Of a stretch of 64,000 nucleotides of DNA, positions 22,100-33,510 are shown piece by piece. This DNA comes from Zantedeschia hybrid cultivar. Lineage: Eukaryota > Streptophyta > Magnoliopsida > Alismatales > Araceae. Made by a program: the position numbers and the translations under genes. Numbering within the stretch: the stretch's first letter is position 1; each line of letters starts with the position of its first letter. The DNA lies in assembly GCA_030544215.1 (NCBI GenBank), contig JARZZO010000001.1, positions 39,087,670-39,151,669 of the forward strand, in the 5' to 3' direction. The notes beneath the pieces were generated by a model, which worked only from the letters and a program-made list of their open reading frames with translations, searched no databases and was not told where the DNA came from.

Positions 22100-23615
22100 T
22101 AAGGAAGTCAATCTAGGAACCGAAGAATAACCTAAAGTGGTCCTCATTAGTCAGAATCTTTCCAAATCAGATGAAGAGGCTTTGGTACGGGTTCTTAGAG
22201 ATTATAAGGACACATTTGCCTAGAGTTATGAAGACATGCCGAAGTTAGATTCTTCTTTAGTGGAGTACTAATTAACTCTAAAATATGGAGCTAACCTAGT
22301 TAAACATAAATTAAGGCGATTCCACCTACAGATGGCTTTGGAAATGAAGGAAGAGGTCAATAAGTTACATAAAGCCAAGTTTAGTAGAGTTGTCCTCTAT
22401 CTGCAATGGGTGGCGAATATAGTCCTAGTTATGAAGAAGGACGAGAAAGTCAAGATCTGCATTGACTTCCCAGATTTGAATCGGGCGTGTCCTAAGGATG
22501 ATTTCCCATTGCCTCATATAGACGCAATCATTGATAACACGGTTGGATATGAGACTCTAACATTCATGGATGGATTTTCAGGGTACAATCATATCCGTTT
22601 GGCAGAAGAAGATCAGGAGAAGACATCGTTCACAACACCCTGGGGAACATACTGTTATGTAGTTATACCATTTGGATTGAAGAATGCCGGAGCCACCTAC
22701 CAAAGGGCAATGATGGCCATATTTCATGATATGATGCATATACATTTATAAGTGTATGTGGATAACCTTTTGGTTAAGTCTAAGACTAGAGCTAATCATG
22801 CTGAAATATTAGCAAAAGTATTGGAAAGATCAAGGGAGTACCAATTGATAATGTATCCAAAGAAATGTGTATTTGGTGTCTCATCAGGAAAATTATTAAG
22901 GTTCATTGTAAGTAAAAGGGGCATTGAGATCGATCCCAACAAGGCCAAAGCTATTATTAAAATGACACCTCCCAAGAATTTGAAGGAATTGAGAGGATTA
23001 ATCGGGAGGTTGCAATTTATTCATCGCTTTGTGTCCCAACACTCGCAATGGTGTAAGCCGTTTTACGAGCTTATGAAACCGGGAGTCAAATTCGATTGGG
23101 ACGATAAGTGTCAGGAGGCATTTAATGGGCTGAAGACATATTTAGTGAGTCCTCCTATTTGAGACTACCATCGCCGGACAAACACTTAATTCTATACATT
23201 TTTGTCCTGGATGATTCGACGGAGGCTATCCTAGTACAAGAAGATGAAGAAGGAAAAGAGAGGGCAGCTTATTATCTCTCTAAACTTCTCAACCACGCTG
23301 AACAAAGATACACAACGATGGTGAAAACATGCGCAACATTGGTTTGGGTAGTTCAGAATTTGAGATACTATTTTCTAGCTCATGAAGTCCATCTCATTAT
23401 TAGGATGAATCCCATTAAGTTCTTTCTAGAAAAATATGTCCTTACCGATAGATTAGCACGTTGGCAAAGCTTTCTCTCTCAATTCGATATCATTTACATT
23501 CAGCAAAAAGCGATTAAAGGTTATGCCATAGTAGAACACCTTGTTCATCACCCTCTTCACATATTTGATCCAGTCCGATCGGAGTTTTCGGATGAGGAAC
23601 TGATGTCCATAAACA
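22100..23615 (+). pseudogene. Tat-1 reverse transcriptase with classical RNase H
   Basis: RT begins near 22150 (SYEDMPKLD, KHKLRRFH) and is readable from 22332: KVKICIDFPDLNRACPKDDF, then LTFMDGFSGYNHI, FTTPWGTYCYVVIPFGLKNA. The active-site strand after the TAA at 22749 reads VYVDNLLVKS, so the second catalytic Asp of YxDD is Asn. Next come the connection (LKELRGLIGRLQFIHRF) and RNase H (LILYIFVLDDSTEA, AAYYLSKLLNHAEQRY, LARWQSFLSQFDI). Disruptions: stops near 22118, 22218 and 22270, TAA 22749-22751, and a one-base shift near 23160. Inactive. Confidence 0.88.
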
Positions 23616-23990
23616 AACTCAAGGATGATATGTGGACTCTGCGTATTGACAGAGCTTTGAACTCTCACGATAAGGGTATCGGCATTGTTCTCCTATCACC
23701 TGAAGGTGTCACCATTCCCCAAGCCTTTCAACTTGCTTTTCATGTTACAAATAACGTAGCTGAATATGTGACTCTTCTTGCTGGCCTCAAGGCTGCTCAT
23801 TTCTATGGTGCTACCAAACTGCGAATTGTAGGTGATAGTCAGTTAATTCTTCACCAAGTACTGCACCTTTGATCCCAAGGTCAAGCCATACTAGGAACTC
23901 ACCTCGACTTATGCCAAGGTTTTCACCAAACTGATCTTTGTCCATGTTCCTCGGAATTAGAACATCCTAGCTGATGCTCTAGCTTCTCTT
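23616..23990 (+). pseudogene. Tat-1 second, archaeal-type RNase H
   Basis: Motifs: WTLRIDRALNSHDKGIGIVL (normally WxLxxDGSSN), TNNVAEYVTLLAGL, LRIVGDSQLILHQV, and after the TGA at 23870-23872, LADALASLAS near 23965. This archaeal-type RNase H after the classical one defines the Tat group. The first catalytic Asp is present (RID) but the following Gly is Arg. The other acidic positions (AEY, GDSQL) are visible. Shifted frames after 23870 make it a pseudogene. Confidence 0.82.
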
Positions 23991-24239
23991 GCATCGTCCC
24001 TGAATTTTTCAATCAGCAAACACTCTAAATCAATCATTGTCCATAGGCGTCTCTCTCCTGCTATAAAGGACCCTTCATTTCTTAGGATTAAAGAGAAGTT
24101 ACTGAAGAACGTTAGAGATGGAGACATTGTAGAGAAGAGAGAGATTATGTTGCTAGAATTGCAAGAAGAGATGGAAGATGAAGAGAAACCATAGTACTGT
24201 GAGATTGCAAAATACTGTGAAGATCAGTCATACCCTAAA

Positions 24240-25416
24240 GAAGCCACTGCTGAGGAGAAAAGGGCTATTAGGAGAATTCCTCAGAGATACACCCTAGCTG
24301 GAGTGGAGGGGAGTTATATCGACGTAGATTTGATGGTGTTCTTTTGAGATGCTTGGATGAAGATGAGCTTTGGAAGATTATGGAAGGAGCTCATACTAGA
24401 GTTTGTGGTGGCCATGTTAATGGACAAATGTTATCAAAAAAAATCCTTAGAAAAGGATATTATTAGCCAACCATAGAATAAGATTGTATAGGGTACGTAC
24501 GTAGGTGTGCTAAGTGCCAACTTCTTCCTGACAAAATCCATTCATACGCATCTTCACTCCATCCTCTGTCCTCCCCATTGCCTTTCTCCATGTGGGCATT
24601 CAACATCATTGGTCCTCTTGGTGATCCCAACTCCTCGATCAAACGGAAATCATTCATTCTTACAGCAACAGAGTAATTAACCAAGTGGGCAGAAGTCGAA
24701 GCTTATACGGAGATCAAAGCATCAATAGTTTGCAAGTTCAACATCACCAGATTCGAAATTTCAAACACTATCGTCACTGACAATGGACCACAATTCATTT
24801 CACAAGAACTGAAGGACCTCTGTAACATATATAAAATTGCATTACATCAGTCATCTCCATATTATCTGCAAGGCAATGGCCAAGTAGAGGCAATCAATAA
24901 AACCTTGATCAAAATCATAAAGATTGGCCAAAAAGACTTGCTGAGGCTCTATAGGCCTACCGAACATCAATCCGTACTCCTACTGGGAAAATCCCATATT
25001 CCTTAACATTTGGAATGGAGGCGGTAGTTCCACATGAAGTACTCTTTCCGTCATTAAGAGTACAATTGAACGAGGAGTTTCCTGTTGATGAACAACATTC
25101 TACACTCTTCGCTCAATTGGAATTCTTAGACGAGAAGAGATGGTCAGTTGCTAATCATGAACGAGTTTATCAGAATAGACTTGCACGTTTTTATCAAAAG
25201 AAGGTAATTGAAAGAAAGTTCAAAGTTGGTGAAATGGTGGTCAAAAGAATTTTCGTAAAACCTAGTGGTCTACGTTTTAAACTCCAACCCAATTGGGAAA
25301 GTCCCTATGTTGTAAAAGATGCTTTCCCTGATAGCGCCTATAGGTTAGTTAATGCAGAAGATCAGGAGCTATCTCATCCCTGGAATGGTTTATATCTAAA
25401 GAAATGCTACCCTTAG
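24240..25416 (+). pseudogene. Tat-1 integrase
   Basis: A zinc-binding region near 24385-24530 (HTRVCGGHVNGQ ... RCAKCQ) is followed by the catalytic core: PFSMWAFNIIGPLG (first catalytic Asp replaced by Asn), TDNGPQFISQ, then GNGQVEAINKTL (Glu kept). The C-terminal domain is the clear 133-codon frame at 25015-25416 with VGEMVVKRIF and NWESPYVVKDAF, a GPY/F-like module. Several stops interrupt the core (for example TAG near 24469, TAA near 24676 and near 25004). Confidence 0.86.
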
Positions 25417-26767
25417 ATAAGATGTGTCGATCGGTATGGTGCGAAGACCAGTGGAGTTAGAAAATTTGAATCCTAACATCCCTCGTTAGTCTTTAATAGT
25501 CTAATTTAGGCACATTATACACACACAAACATGTTTTGTCCTTGAGTAACAAGAGATGTGAAGTCCAAGGAAGGCTAACCCCCTGACTGAGAGTGTAAGG
25601 TGCAACCTATTCTTTCCTTCTTGGCTCGCGATGTCGGAACGAGGCTTAGGATAGACTATTGAAAATACTCGTTGTCTTAGTAGGAGGCCGTCATAATAAA
25701 AAAAACGGAAAAATCAAAAGATCTGCCCCAAAAACAAAAGAAAAAGGCAAAAGCCAAAGCCAAAATACAGAAGGCCACAAAGTCAACGTCAAATCAAAAT
25801 GCAAAATATCCAAATAAAAGGGAGCACAAGGTCAAAAAAAATACCCCATAAAGTGAAAATGACCGAACCCCAACAGACAATAGGGCAAATGATGGACTCC
25901 TTCCTGGGTCATCGGAACCCTCTAATAAGCTTTCTGGTCCACTTCTTCCCTTCTCTCTAGGGGGCGTACTCCAAGCTTAAGGAACGACTTAGGTTGACTG
26001 AGGATCAGATCATCAAATGAGATTACAGACATAAGCACAATGAACCTATATTAGATTATTGAAGAATAATTAGGGAATTAAGATAACGAATAAGTAAGTT
26101 CTTTTGATCCATGTACCATGCTGGTCAGGTAAAATAGATATTTCAAAATCACAAAAAAAAAAAAAACGGATATTTCAAAATCACAAAAAAATGGTTACTT
26201 CAAAACTAAAAAAATGGATATTTCAAATCCAAAAAAATGCATATTTAAAAAGCCCCCCCAAAAAAATGGATATTTCAAAAGTACAAAAAATGGATATTTA
26301 AAAAAAAAAGGATATTCCAAAATACAAAAAATGGATATTTGGAAACAAAAAAAAATGAATATGTTGAAATTTCAATTGGCATCCGCTTGCCACATCATGT
26401 GTGCTGCATCTTTATTTCTAGTTAGAATATGTATACTTGTACGTCGCATTTTCAATTATTGTCTTTAATTATTTATTTTTCGCCTTCACTAAATAAGTGC
26501 TTTGCCCCTTGACCCTTCTACTAAGGATAGGATTGACTAGTCGATTATTTAACTGGGCAAGGGGCTACGCCAGAACAAACATTTAACATGTTTGTTTAAG
26601 TTATGAACAGGTCACAGATATGTAAGAGAGAGACATTCTGAATCCACAAGAGATTCATGGTCACATGAACAAAAGTGTTTTGTATATATGAGAAGAGTAT
26701 CATCATATACATCTGTCAAAAGGTCAAAAAAAAAAGTACAACAGCCGAACTCCGGCAGCATGACAGC
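25417..26767 (+). other. Tat-1 3' non-coding region
   Basis: No reading frame with domain content. It holds an A-rich tandem array (26131-26366). An 8-bp exact inverted repeat at about 26504-26574 (GCCCCTTG ... CAAGGGGC) has a long spacer. It ends where Cop-C is inserted; the flanking target copy is ACAGC (26763-26767). Confidence 0.5.
26131..26366 (+). repeat. A-rich tandem array, unit about 25 bp
   Basis: About nine irregular units of the form AAAAATGGATATTTCAAAA plus a short spacer, with strong variation in A-run length. Open frames over it are trivial (Lys/Ile/Phe-rich). Confidence 0.85.
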
Positions 26768-28319
26768 TGTTGGATTCTCGAATTTCTCCAGATCTCACGC
26801 GCAGCGGAAAATAAAATGAAAATGGAGATCCGTTCCCGTTTCGAAAAACTAAAAACTACGATTATCGGATAATCGATTCTCACCGTGTGCAGATTCGAAT
26901 CCGCAACCGTTCGGTTCCATTGGTGCGACACCGCAAGCCGCGCAAGCGCCCGGCCTCTAGCAAAGTCCACGAGATCCTCCTCGCGACGGATATCCTCACG
27001 TTCCTCGTTCTTCGCAGCCCACGAAACCTCCGCCGGTCGCCGCAATGATCGCGGCAACGCGAGGACGATTTCCCGTCGAACGGGATTCGGAGAAGCGGCG
27101 CAGCGGATCTGGATCTTTCTGGACGCCAGAGAGAGAGAGAAACAGAGGAGGGGCGGCTAGGGTTAGCAGCAGCTTGGCCTGCTCAGGCCGTTCGCTATCT
27201 TTTATACTAACCGCGCGATTTTTCATAAAAACCCTCCGATTTGTATAAAACCCACTTATTTATCCATCGCCTTGAGAATCATTTGCGTGTGACCCTCTAG
27301 GCCCAATTACCAGTCCGGTTAATAGCCCAATAAGCCCAGTGTCTCCTCACTGGCTTTATTAATCAATTAATAACCTTTTATTAATTAATTAATCAATCGA
27401 ATTGATGTCGCACATCGAATTCGATCGGGCCTCCAATCACGTTGGGTGCCAAGCAACACCGCGTGAACCTGGAAGGTATCGGGGTTAAGTAACCCACTCT
27501 TGGAACCTTTCCACCGACAGTTACCGCGTGGACATAATCCTTCATTCGTACAATGCTCTCGAGTCAACTCAGAGTATGGCGTGCTGTCAAACCCTAACCG
27601 GTCGACTCACTTGGATTGGATGCCGCTAATAAATATCGGAAAACTCCTTTCCTGATATTATCGTCCGCCCTGGCCAGGGACTTCCGCGCATCCTTCCTAG
27701 AGCATTCTCTCTCTAAGTACCGAGAGCAAATGATTCCTTATTGACACACAATTCCCTTCGACGGTATTCCGCTGTATCCAATCCTTGGCGTTTTAGAATC
27801 CCGTGGCTAATGATTCGTAAACCAAGGTCAAAGCAAAGAAGTCTACCGACAAGGTGTCCTTGGTGTCTCTGGTCCGAGGACCATCCACGCAATTGCGACA
27901 ATAGAATCAAGCTGGTTGACAGTGAGGTACAATACCATCCAGCGATTCAGTCGGATCAGTTCAGTGAACTCATTCTCCAATGAGCACCTACAGATTCGCC
28001 TTAGTGTCTCCACACAAGTGACTTATGAGATCAGTCACCCTCATCATATGAGCAGGAGTAATCTGTACTAGTCTAATCGGATATCCGATGTCCTTCTCGG
28101 ATATCCTTCGACTAGGAACGATTAAGAATATGTGTGTTTAAGTGATCAGTCTCATTAGTATGATCTCATCATAATTTGATCACTATAGCACATATTCACG
28201 GACTTCATTATGAAACGATAATTAATGCGATTTACACATAATGAATGTTATGCCATTACAGTTATAAATGAACGAGAATTACATAGTCAGATTGGCTTGT
28301 AGGCCACCTAAACCTAACA
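26768..28319 (-). repeat. Cop-C 3' LTR, 1552 bp
   Basis: On the plus strand it runs from TGTTGGATTCTCG to CCTAAACCTAACA. It pairs with 46923-48462. A TATAAAAG box lies at 27199-27206 (minus), followed by a GC-rich transcribed part toward 26770. Confidence 0.93.
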
Positions 28320-28330
28320 ATCTCCCACTT
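28320..28330 (-). other. Polypurine tract, Cop-C
   Basis: On the minus strand AAGTGGGAGAT lies directly before the 3' LTR start TGTTAGGTTTAGG. It is identical to the Cop-A tract. Confidence 0.85.
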
Positions 28331-30069
28331 GGAGTGAAGCCAATCACCTTTATACAATAAGCCTATAGACTCTAGGTGACGCTCAAACACAATTTGTGCC
28401 AACGGCTTTGTCAGTGGAACTGCTACATTACCGACGGATGGAACTCTTTCCACTACTACATCTCCTCTAGATATGATCTCTCTGATAAGATGAAAGCGCC
28501 TCAGAATATGCTTTGATTTCTGATGAGACCGCGGCTCTTTTGCTTGCGTAATCGCTCCATTGTTGTCGCACAACAGCGGAACAGGGTCAGAGATACTGGG
28601 AACTATGTCGAGGTCAGTAATGAATTTCTTCAACCACACTACTTCCTTGGCGGCTTCAGCTGCAGCGATGTACTCAGCTTCAGTCGTTGAATCTGCAGTG
28701 GTTACTTGCTTGGAACTCTTCCAGTACACTGCGCCTCCGTTCAAAGTAAACACGAATCCAGATGTAGACTTGCTATCATCTTGATCCGACTAGAAACTCG
28801 AGACAGTAAAGCCTCGTAGTTTCAAGTCATCTCCTCCATAGACAAGACACATATCCTTAGTTCTTCTCAAGTACTTAAGGATACATTTCACTGCCTTCCA
28901 GTGCTCTTCGCCAGGATCAGCCTGAAATCTGCTCGTAACACTTAGAGCAAATGCAACATCAGGCCGTGTACATAGCATAGCATTCCTATGGCAGAGGCAT
29001 AGGGTGTTCTATCCATGAGTGCCCTCTCATCAGGAGTCTTAGGAGACTGCTCCTTTGAGAGACTAATTCCATGTCTCATCGGTATGAGACCTCTCTTGGA
29101 ATTTTCCATGCTAAATCTTTTGACTATGGTATCTATGTACAAGGATTGGGTCATTCCAAGCATCCTCTTTGATCTATCTCTATACATACGTATTCTCAAT
29201 ACGTAGGATGCTTCTCCCAAATCCTTCATGGAGAAGTTTTTCGACAGCCATATCTTTACTGATGACATCATAGCTACATCATTCCCAATTAGTAGTATGT
29301 CATCTACGTAAAGAACTAGAAAAGTGACTGCACTCCCATTGGTCTTCTTGTACACACAAGGCTCATCTTCATTCTGAATGAAGTCATAAGACTTGACAGC
29401 CTGGTCAAATCTTATGTTCCAGCTCCGGGAAGCCTACTTCAGTCCATAAATGGACCTCTGAAGCTTGCACACTTTACCTGGATATTCTTTGGATGTGAAA
29501 CCTTCTGGTTGTATCATATACACCTCTTCCTCAAGGTTACCATTGAGGAAGGCAGTCTTCACATCCATCTGCCAGATTTCATAATCCAAATGTGCAGCAA
29601 TGGAGAGTAGAACTCTGATCGACTTTATCATGGCAACTGGTGAGAAAGTCTCGTCATAGTCAATTCCTTGTCTTTGACAATATCCCTTTGCCACCAACCT
29701 TGCCTTATAAGTGTTGATCCGTACATCAGCACCGATCTTTCTCTTAAAGATCTACTTGCAACCGATGGGTACAATACCCTCGGGCAAGTCCTCCAAGTTC
29801 CAAATTTGGTTGGTGTACATGGACTGGATTTCTGAGTTCATAGCTTCTCGCCTTTTCTCGGATTCTGGGCCTTCTATGGCCTCCTAGTAGGTCTTAGGAT
29901 CATCATCCTCATTATACTCTACCTTAGACTCACCTTCAGTGATATGTCCTACATATCGTTCGGACAGTCTAGATACTCTACCAGATCTACGAGGCTCATC
30001 TGTGTGTACCTGAACAGATTCAGGAACTGATATCTCATCTGATGATAATGCAGTTGTTTGGGGATTTGG
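28320..30069 (-). pseudogene. Cop-C pol, 3' half: reverse transcriptase and RNase H
   Basis: Reads from about 30060 to 28335. Motifs: WQMDVKTAFLNGNLEEEVYM and QPEGF (29434-29697), YVDDILLIGNDVAMM with YVDD intact (28942-29355), SRFQADPGEEHWKAVKCILK, then RNase H with DSTTEAEYIAAAEAAKEVVW and KEPRSHQKSKHI. Defects: TAG near 29884, 29754, 29431 and 28790, and a frame loss near 28970 where about 10 bp present in Cop-B is missing. The 5' side is cut by Cop-B at 30069; the coding sequence resumes at 42464. Confidence 0.9.
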
Positions 30070-31654
30070 TGATAGAATTGGGTGGCCTCAAAGCCAATCA
30101 TTGTACATTCTAGTTCACATTATTAATAAAGGCAATTATTTCTTCATTTATAGTTCTTACAAATTAACTATCGTAATGAAGGTCCGTAGACAAATGTATG
30201 AGATATTGAGTCATGATGAGATCATGATAGTGAGATCAATATCCTCAGTCACTTGTCTTAAATAGTTCTCGATCATAGGATATTTGAGGTGGACATTAAA
30301 TATCCGATAAGATCGACACAAGTTATGTCTGCTCATGTGATGAGGGTGAATGATCTCACATTCACTCGTGTGGTGACACTAAGACAAACTTGTGGGTGCT
30401 TATTAGAGAATGAGTTCACTGAACAGACCCAATTAAGAATTCCTGGATGGTAATTATACCTATTAGTCAACCAGGGAATTCAATCGTTGTAGTAGCACAG
30501 TTGGTCCTTTGACCTGAGTCACCAATGATACTTTGTTTGTAGACCATTGTGTCTTGATTCTCTGACTTGTGGACTTTAACCATTAAGTCCACGATAGTCG
30601 GTCTCTCAGATACAGTGGAAAGCTTGTGAAGGTAATTGAGTGAACAACAAGGGATCACTTACTCTTGGTATAAGACTAGAGAGAGAATGTCCTATGGATG
30701 TGTACACATAAATCCCTGGCCAGAGTCAAATGAAAGAGATGTCTTTCTAGAAATTAACTGAGTACTGGAATCCATCTAAATAATGCGATAGAGGGTTTGA
30801 CTATAAAGCCATACCCTTGCGTTATTGGGACATTGGATGAGTGAAGGATTTTATCTGTGCGGTATCTGCAGACGGAAAGGTTCAAATGAAGGGAACAGTA
30901 TCCCTTATATCTTCTGGGATCATGAGGTAGTGTTTGATACCGTTCATGATCAGAAGGCCAAGTGAATTAATCATCAGATGATAAACCACTTGTTTATTAA
31001 ATTAATCATTTAACATATGATGTTTAAATGTTAATTAATGAATATTAAACTGTAGAATTAGTTCTAAGTTTAATGGGCCTGAAACCGGACTGATATATGG
31101 GCCTAGAGGGTCACACACATAAGAGTTCTCGTCAGACGGTGAGAGACGTTAAATTTCATGCTTATCTGGGTTTTTATGAAAAGCTGCAGGATAAACATGA
31201 AGATTTAATGGAAATTTATCCAAGGCCAAACTCTTGGATAATCATGAGGATTAATCCTTGTGCTTATCCTTATTTCTTATATAAGGAGGCCAAGGGGAGG
31301 GGTAAAAGAGGTTGGACGAATTTTACACCCCAAGATTCTCTATCTTCTCTCTCTCTCTCCTTCTATCTCTTCGAGTAGATCTTTCTCTTTCTGCGCATGG
31401 TGGATTTGAGATCTGGTCGGAGCACTCAAGTCGAGGAGGAAATCGCGTCTGCAGCGGGAGCTCGTGTGGATACCTCTAGAGATCGTGCGCGTGCGCGATT
31501 ACCGAGTCGGACTCATCCACGGGAGATTCGAAACCCCGCAAAGGTGAAGAACCGTTCTTCCCGCATTTTATTTTAATTGTTCATTTTACCATCCCAGCAA
31601 CTGATACATAGGAATCGTTTTTATTTTCCGCTGCGTTCCTATCGATTCCTTAGA
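30070..31654 (+). repeat. Cop-B 5' LTR, 1585 bp
   Basis: Starts TGATAGAATTGGGTGG and, judged from the 3' copy and the flanking duplication, ends TCGATTCCTTAGA, so the last bases are GA where CA is usual. A TATATAA box is at 31278-31284, followed by a CT-rich run (31330-31360). Confidence 0.9.
31278..31284 (+). promoter_or_regulatory. TATA box in Cop-B 5' LTR
   Basis: TATATAA about 370 bp before the LTR end, repeated at the same place in the 3' LTR (about 39423). The CT-rich stretch starting about 50 bp downstream resembles a plant transcript start region. Confidence 0.6.
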
Positions 31655-31655
31655 G

Positions 31656-31668
31656 TGGTATGAGAGCC
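31656..31668 (+). other. Primer-binding site, Cop-B, one mismatch
   Basis: TGGTATGAGAGCC differs from the standard TGGTATCAGAGCC at one base (C to G). It lies one base after the LTR. Confidence 0.85.
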
Positions 31669-33510
31669 AGGTTGCTGGTTCGATCGTAAAACAGCTTCGT
31701 ATTGCGCGATTTTTCTCGTTATGCGTGAAGAACCCGTATTGTACGTGTTCTTGGGCTAAAATTTATTTTAACAATCTGGGAATCGTTCCCACGTTTCTTA
31801 AAATGTCTAAAACTTATTGGGATTTGATCCCGGATTTAAGAGGGGGTATTTTGTTCATGATGGTGGATGAACTGGCGGGTAGAAATATTAGGGCTGATTA
31901 TTATTTTTATTTCTTGATAAAGAACCCTCCATCTGCACGTCAAAGCTGGATCCAGGATTGTCCTGGCTCTTGTGATCATGCATGAAGATTTGATGGTGCT
32001 TGTTCTTTAAAGCATAAAAATTAATTTTTCATGTTAATCCTGCTTCTGTTATGAACAGATTTTAGGGTAGAATAGCCTGGGTATTGTAATGGCAGCGTGC
32101 TGAACGGATGCTCCAGGGAATGTCCCTGGCCTTCTATCATCCGTTAGGAGCACCAGCGTCGTCTGGTGATGCCCGGCAATCACAGCGGCTTTACTCCAGG
32201 ATCGATCGGCCATGAAAGAAAGGATAATCGGATTATCAGATTATCATGGTTTGATCGGGATGTTCGGTGACGTCTGGAACGCCTCTAGCGACCACCGTGG
32301 ACGTCCACGGCGCCGTCCGACGCCGCCTCGGCTCCGCCATGGCCGGCCGTGGCCTTCCCCGCACTGGCTTGCCCACAAAAAACCAGGGTATGCGATGAGA
32401 TCGCATGCATGCTAAACAGGGAAATCCGGGGCGCCGCCGGCGATGTTCGATGCTGTCGACGACGTCCACCGGCGCCGTCGAAGCCGGCCGGAGCCTCGCC
32501 GCCCTTCGGCCGGGCCGGCGGCGACCTCCCCCCGTCGGTCGGGGAGCGAACCAGGCGGCGCCCCGCCAGAAACCCTAATCAGGTGGCGGGGACGACCGGT
32601 GCGTGGGCCAGCGGGCCGGCCCGCCCGGACCCGCTGACCTGTGCCAGATCCGGACCGGGTTCAGATCCGGCCGGCCCAACAGGCTACCCGAACCCCTATT
32701 AAAACCCCCCTTTAACCCCTTTTTAGCCCATTTTAAACCCTTTTTAGCCAATTTTAAAATTGTTTTAAAATAAAAAAATTATAGGGATAATTAATAACTG
32801 TTATTAATTATTCTTATTATTATTAACATATTATTAAACTGTTTAATGACTGTTAATTCATTTAAAGGGTTTTATTGATAATAGGGTATTGGTTAATTAT
32901 TTAAAATTGTTTTAGATAATTAACTTCCCTATTAAATCAATTAAATTTAAAATTGTTTTAAACTCATTTATGCATAACTTGATTTTATTTAACTGTTCAA
33001 AATGTTTGAATAAGTATTTAGATTAACTGAATGGTTTAGTTATTTAATTAGTCAATAATGTTTTGAATATTATTGATAATGATGAAATAAATGTTATTTC
33101 AAAAAATTATTGGTATTATAATTTTATATTTATAAAATTTAATACCAACAGTAATTATATGATAATTATGATGCATGTGATGTGTTTTATGGTGGGATGA
33201 TCATGGACTTTGTATTATCATGTGATGATTGATGTGAATGAATGCGATGCATATTTCATTTGGTATTTTAAATAGGACATGCGTGTCCTCCTCTCTCTTA
33301 ATCCAAATGTACTCTCTACCTTCCTATAATATTGTACTCTCCTTGATAAGATCAAGATTTCTTATTATTTAAATGTACATTTATGGACCTGCAAGTCCTA
33401 AATTTCATATGTTACGGATTAAGCTTAGAGGACGGGATCTTCTGAAGACACCTAAGGAGGAAGGACTCGCATCAAATGGAACCAGTGTTGCTGTTTTCAC
33501 ATTATGATTC
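31669..33510 (+). other. Cop-B leader: GC-rich block and AT-rich mini-hairpin array
   Basis: Non-coding leader. The GC-rich block (about 32270-32690) yields overlapping Pro/Arg-rich frames on both strands without domains. The AT-rich part (about 32740-33130) contains short inverted repeats with 3-nt loops, for example ATTAAACTGTTTAAT at 32833-32847, TTCAAAATGTTTGAA at 32996-33010 and TGAAATAAATGTTATTTCA at 33083-33101. A 21-nt one lies at 32789-32809. Confidence 0.6.

Larger units (their letters stand above)
20194..26767 (+). mobile_element. Tat-1: Tat-lineage Ty3/Gypsy element, decayed, no LTRs in view
   Basis: Gag tail, protease, linker, reverse transcriptase with RNase H, a second archaeal-type RNase H, and integrase follow in order on the plus strand. 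The extra RNase H between RT-RH and integrase is the hallmark of the Tat group (Ogre, Retand and relatives). All frames are broken by stops or shifts. Removing Cop-A joins 8955-8978 to 20199, so its sequence continues left to Chr-1. Its 3' part reaches 26767, where Cop-C is inserted. Confidence 0.85.

Noticed and set aside
26504..26574. GCCCCTTG...CAAGGGGC inverted repeat as a terminator or hairpin
   Set aside because: A single 8-bp pairing across more than 50 nt in decayed 3' sequence; chance is likely and no second copy exists.
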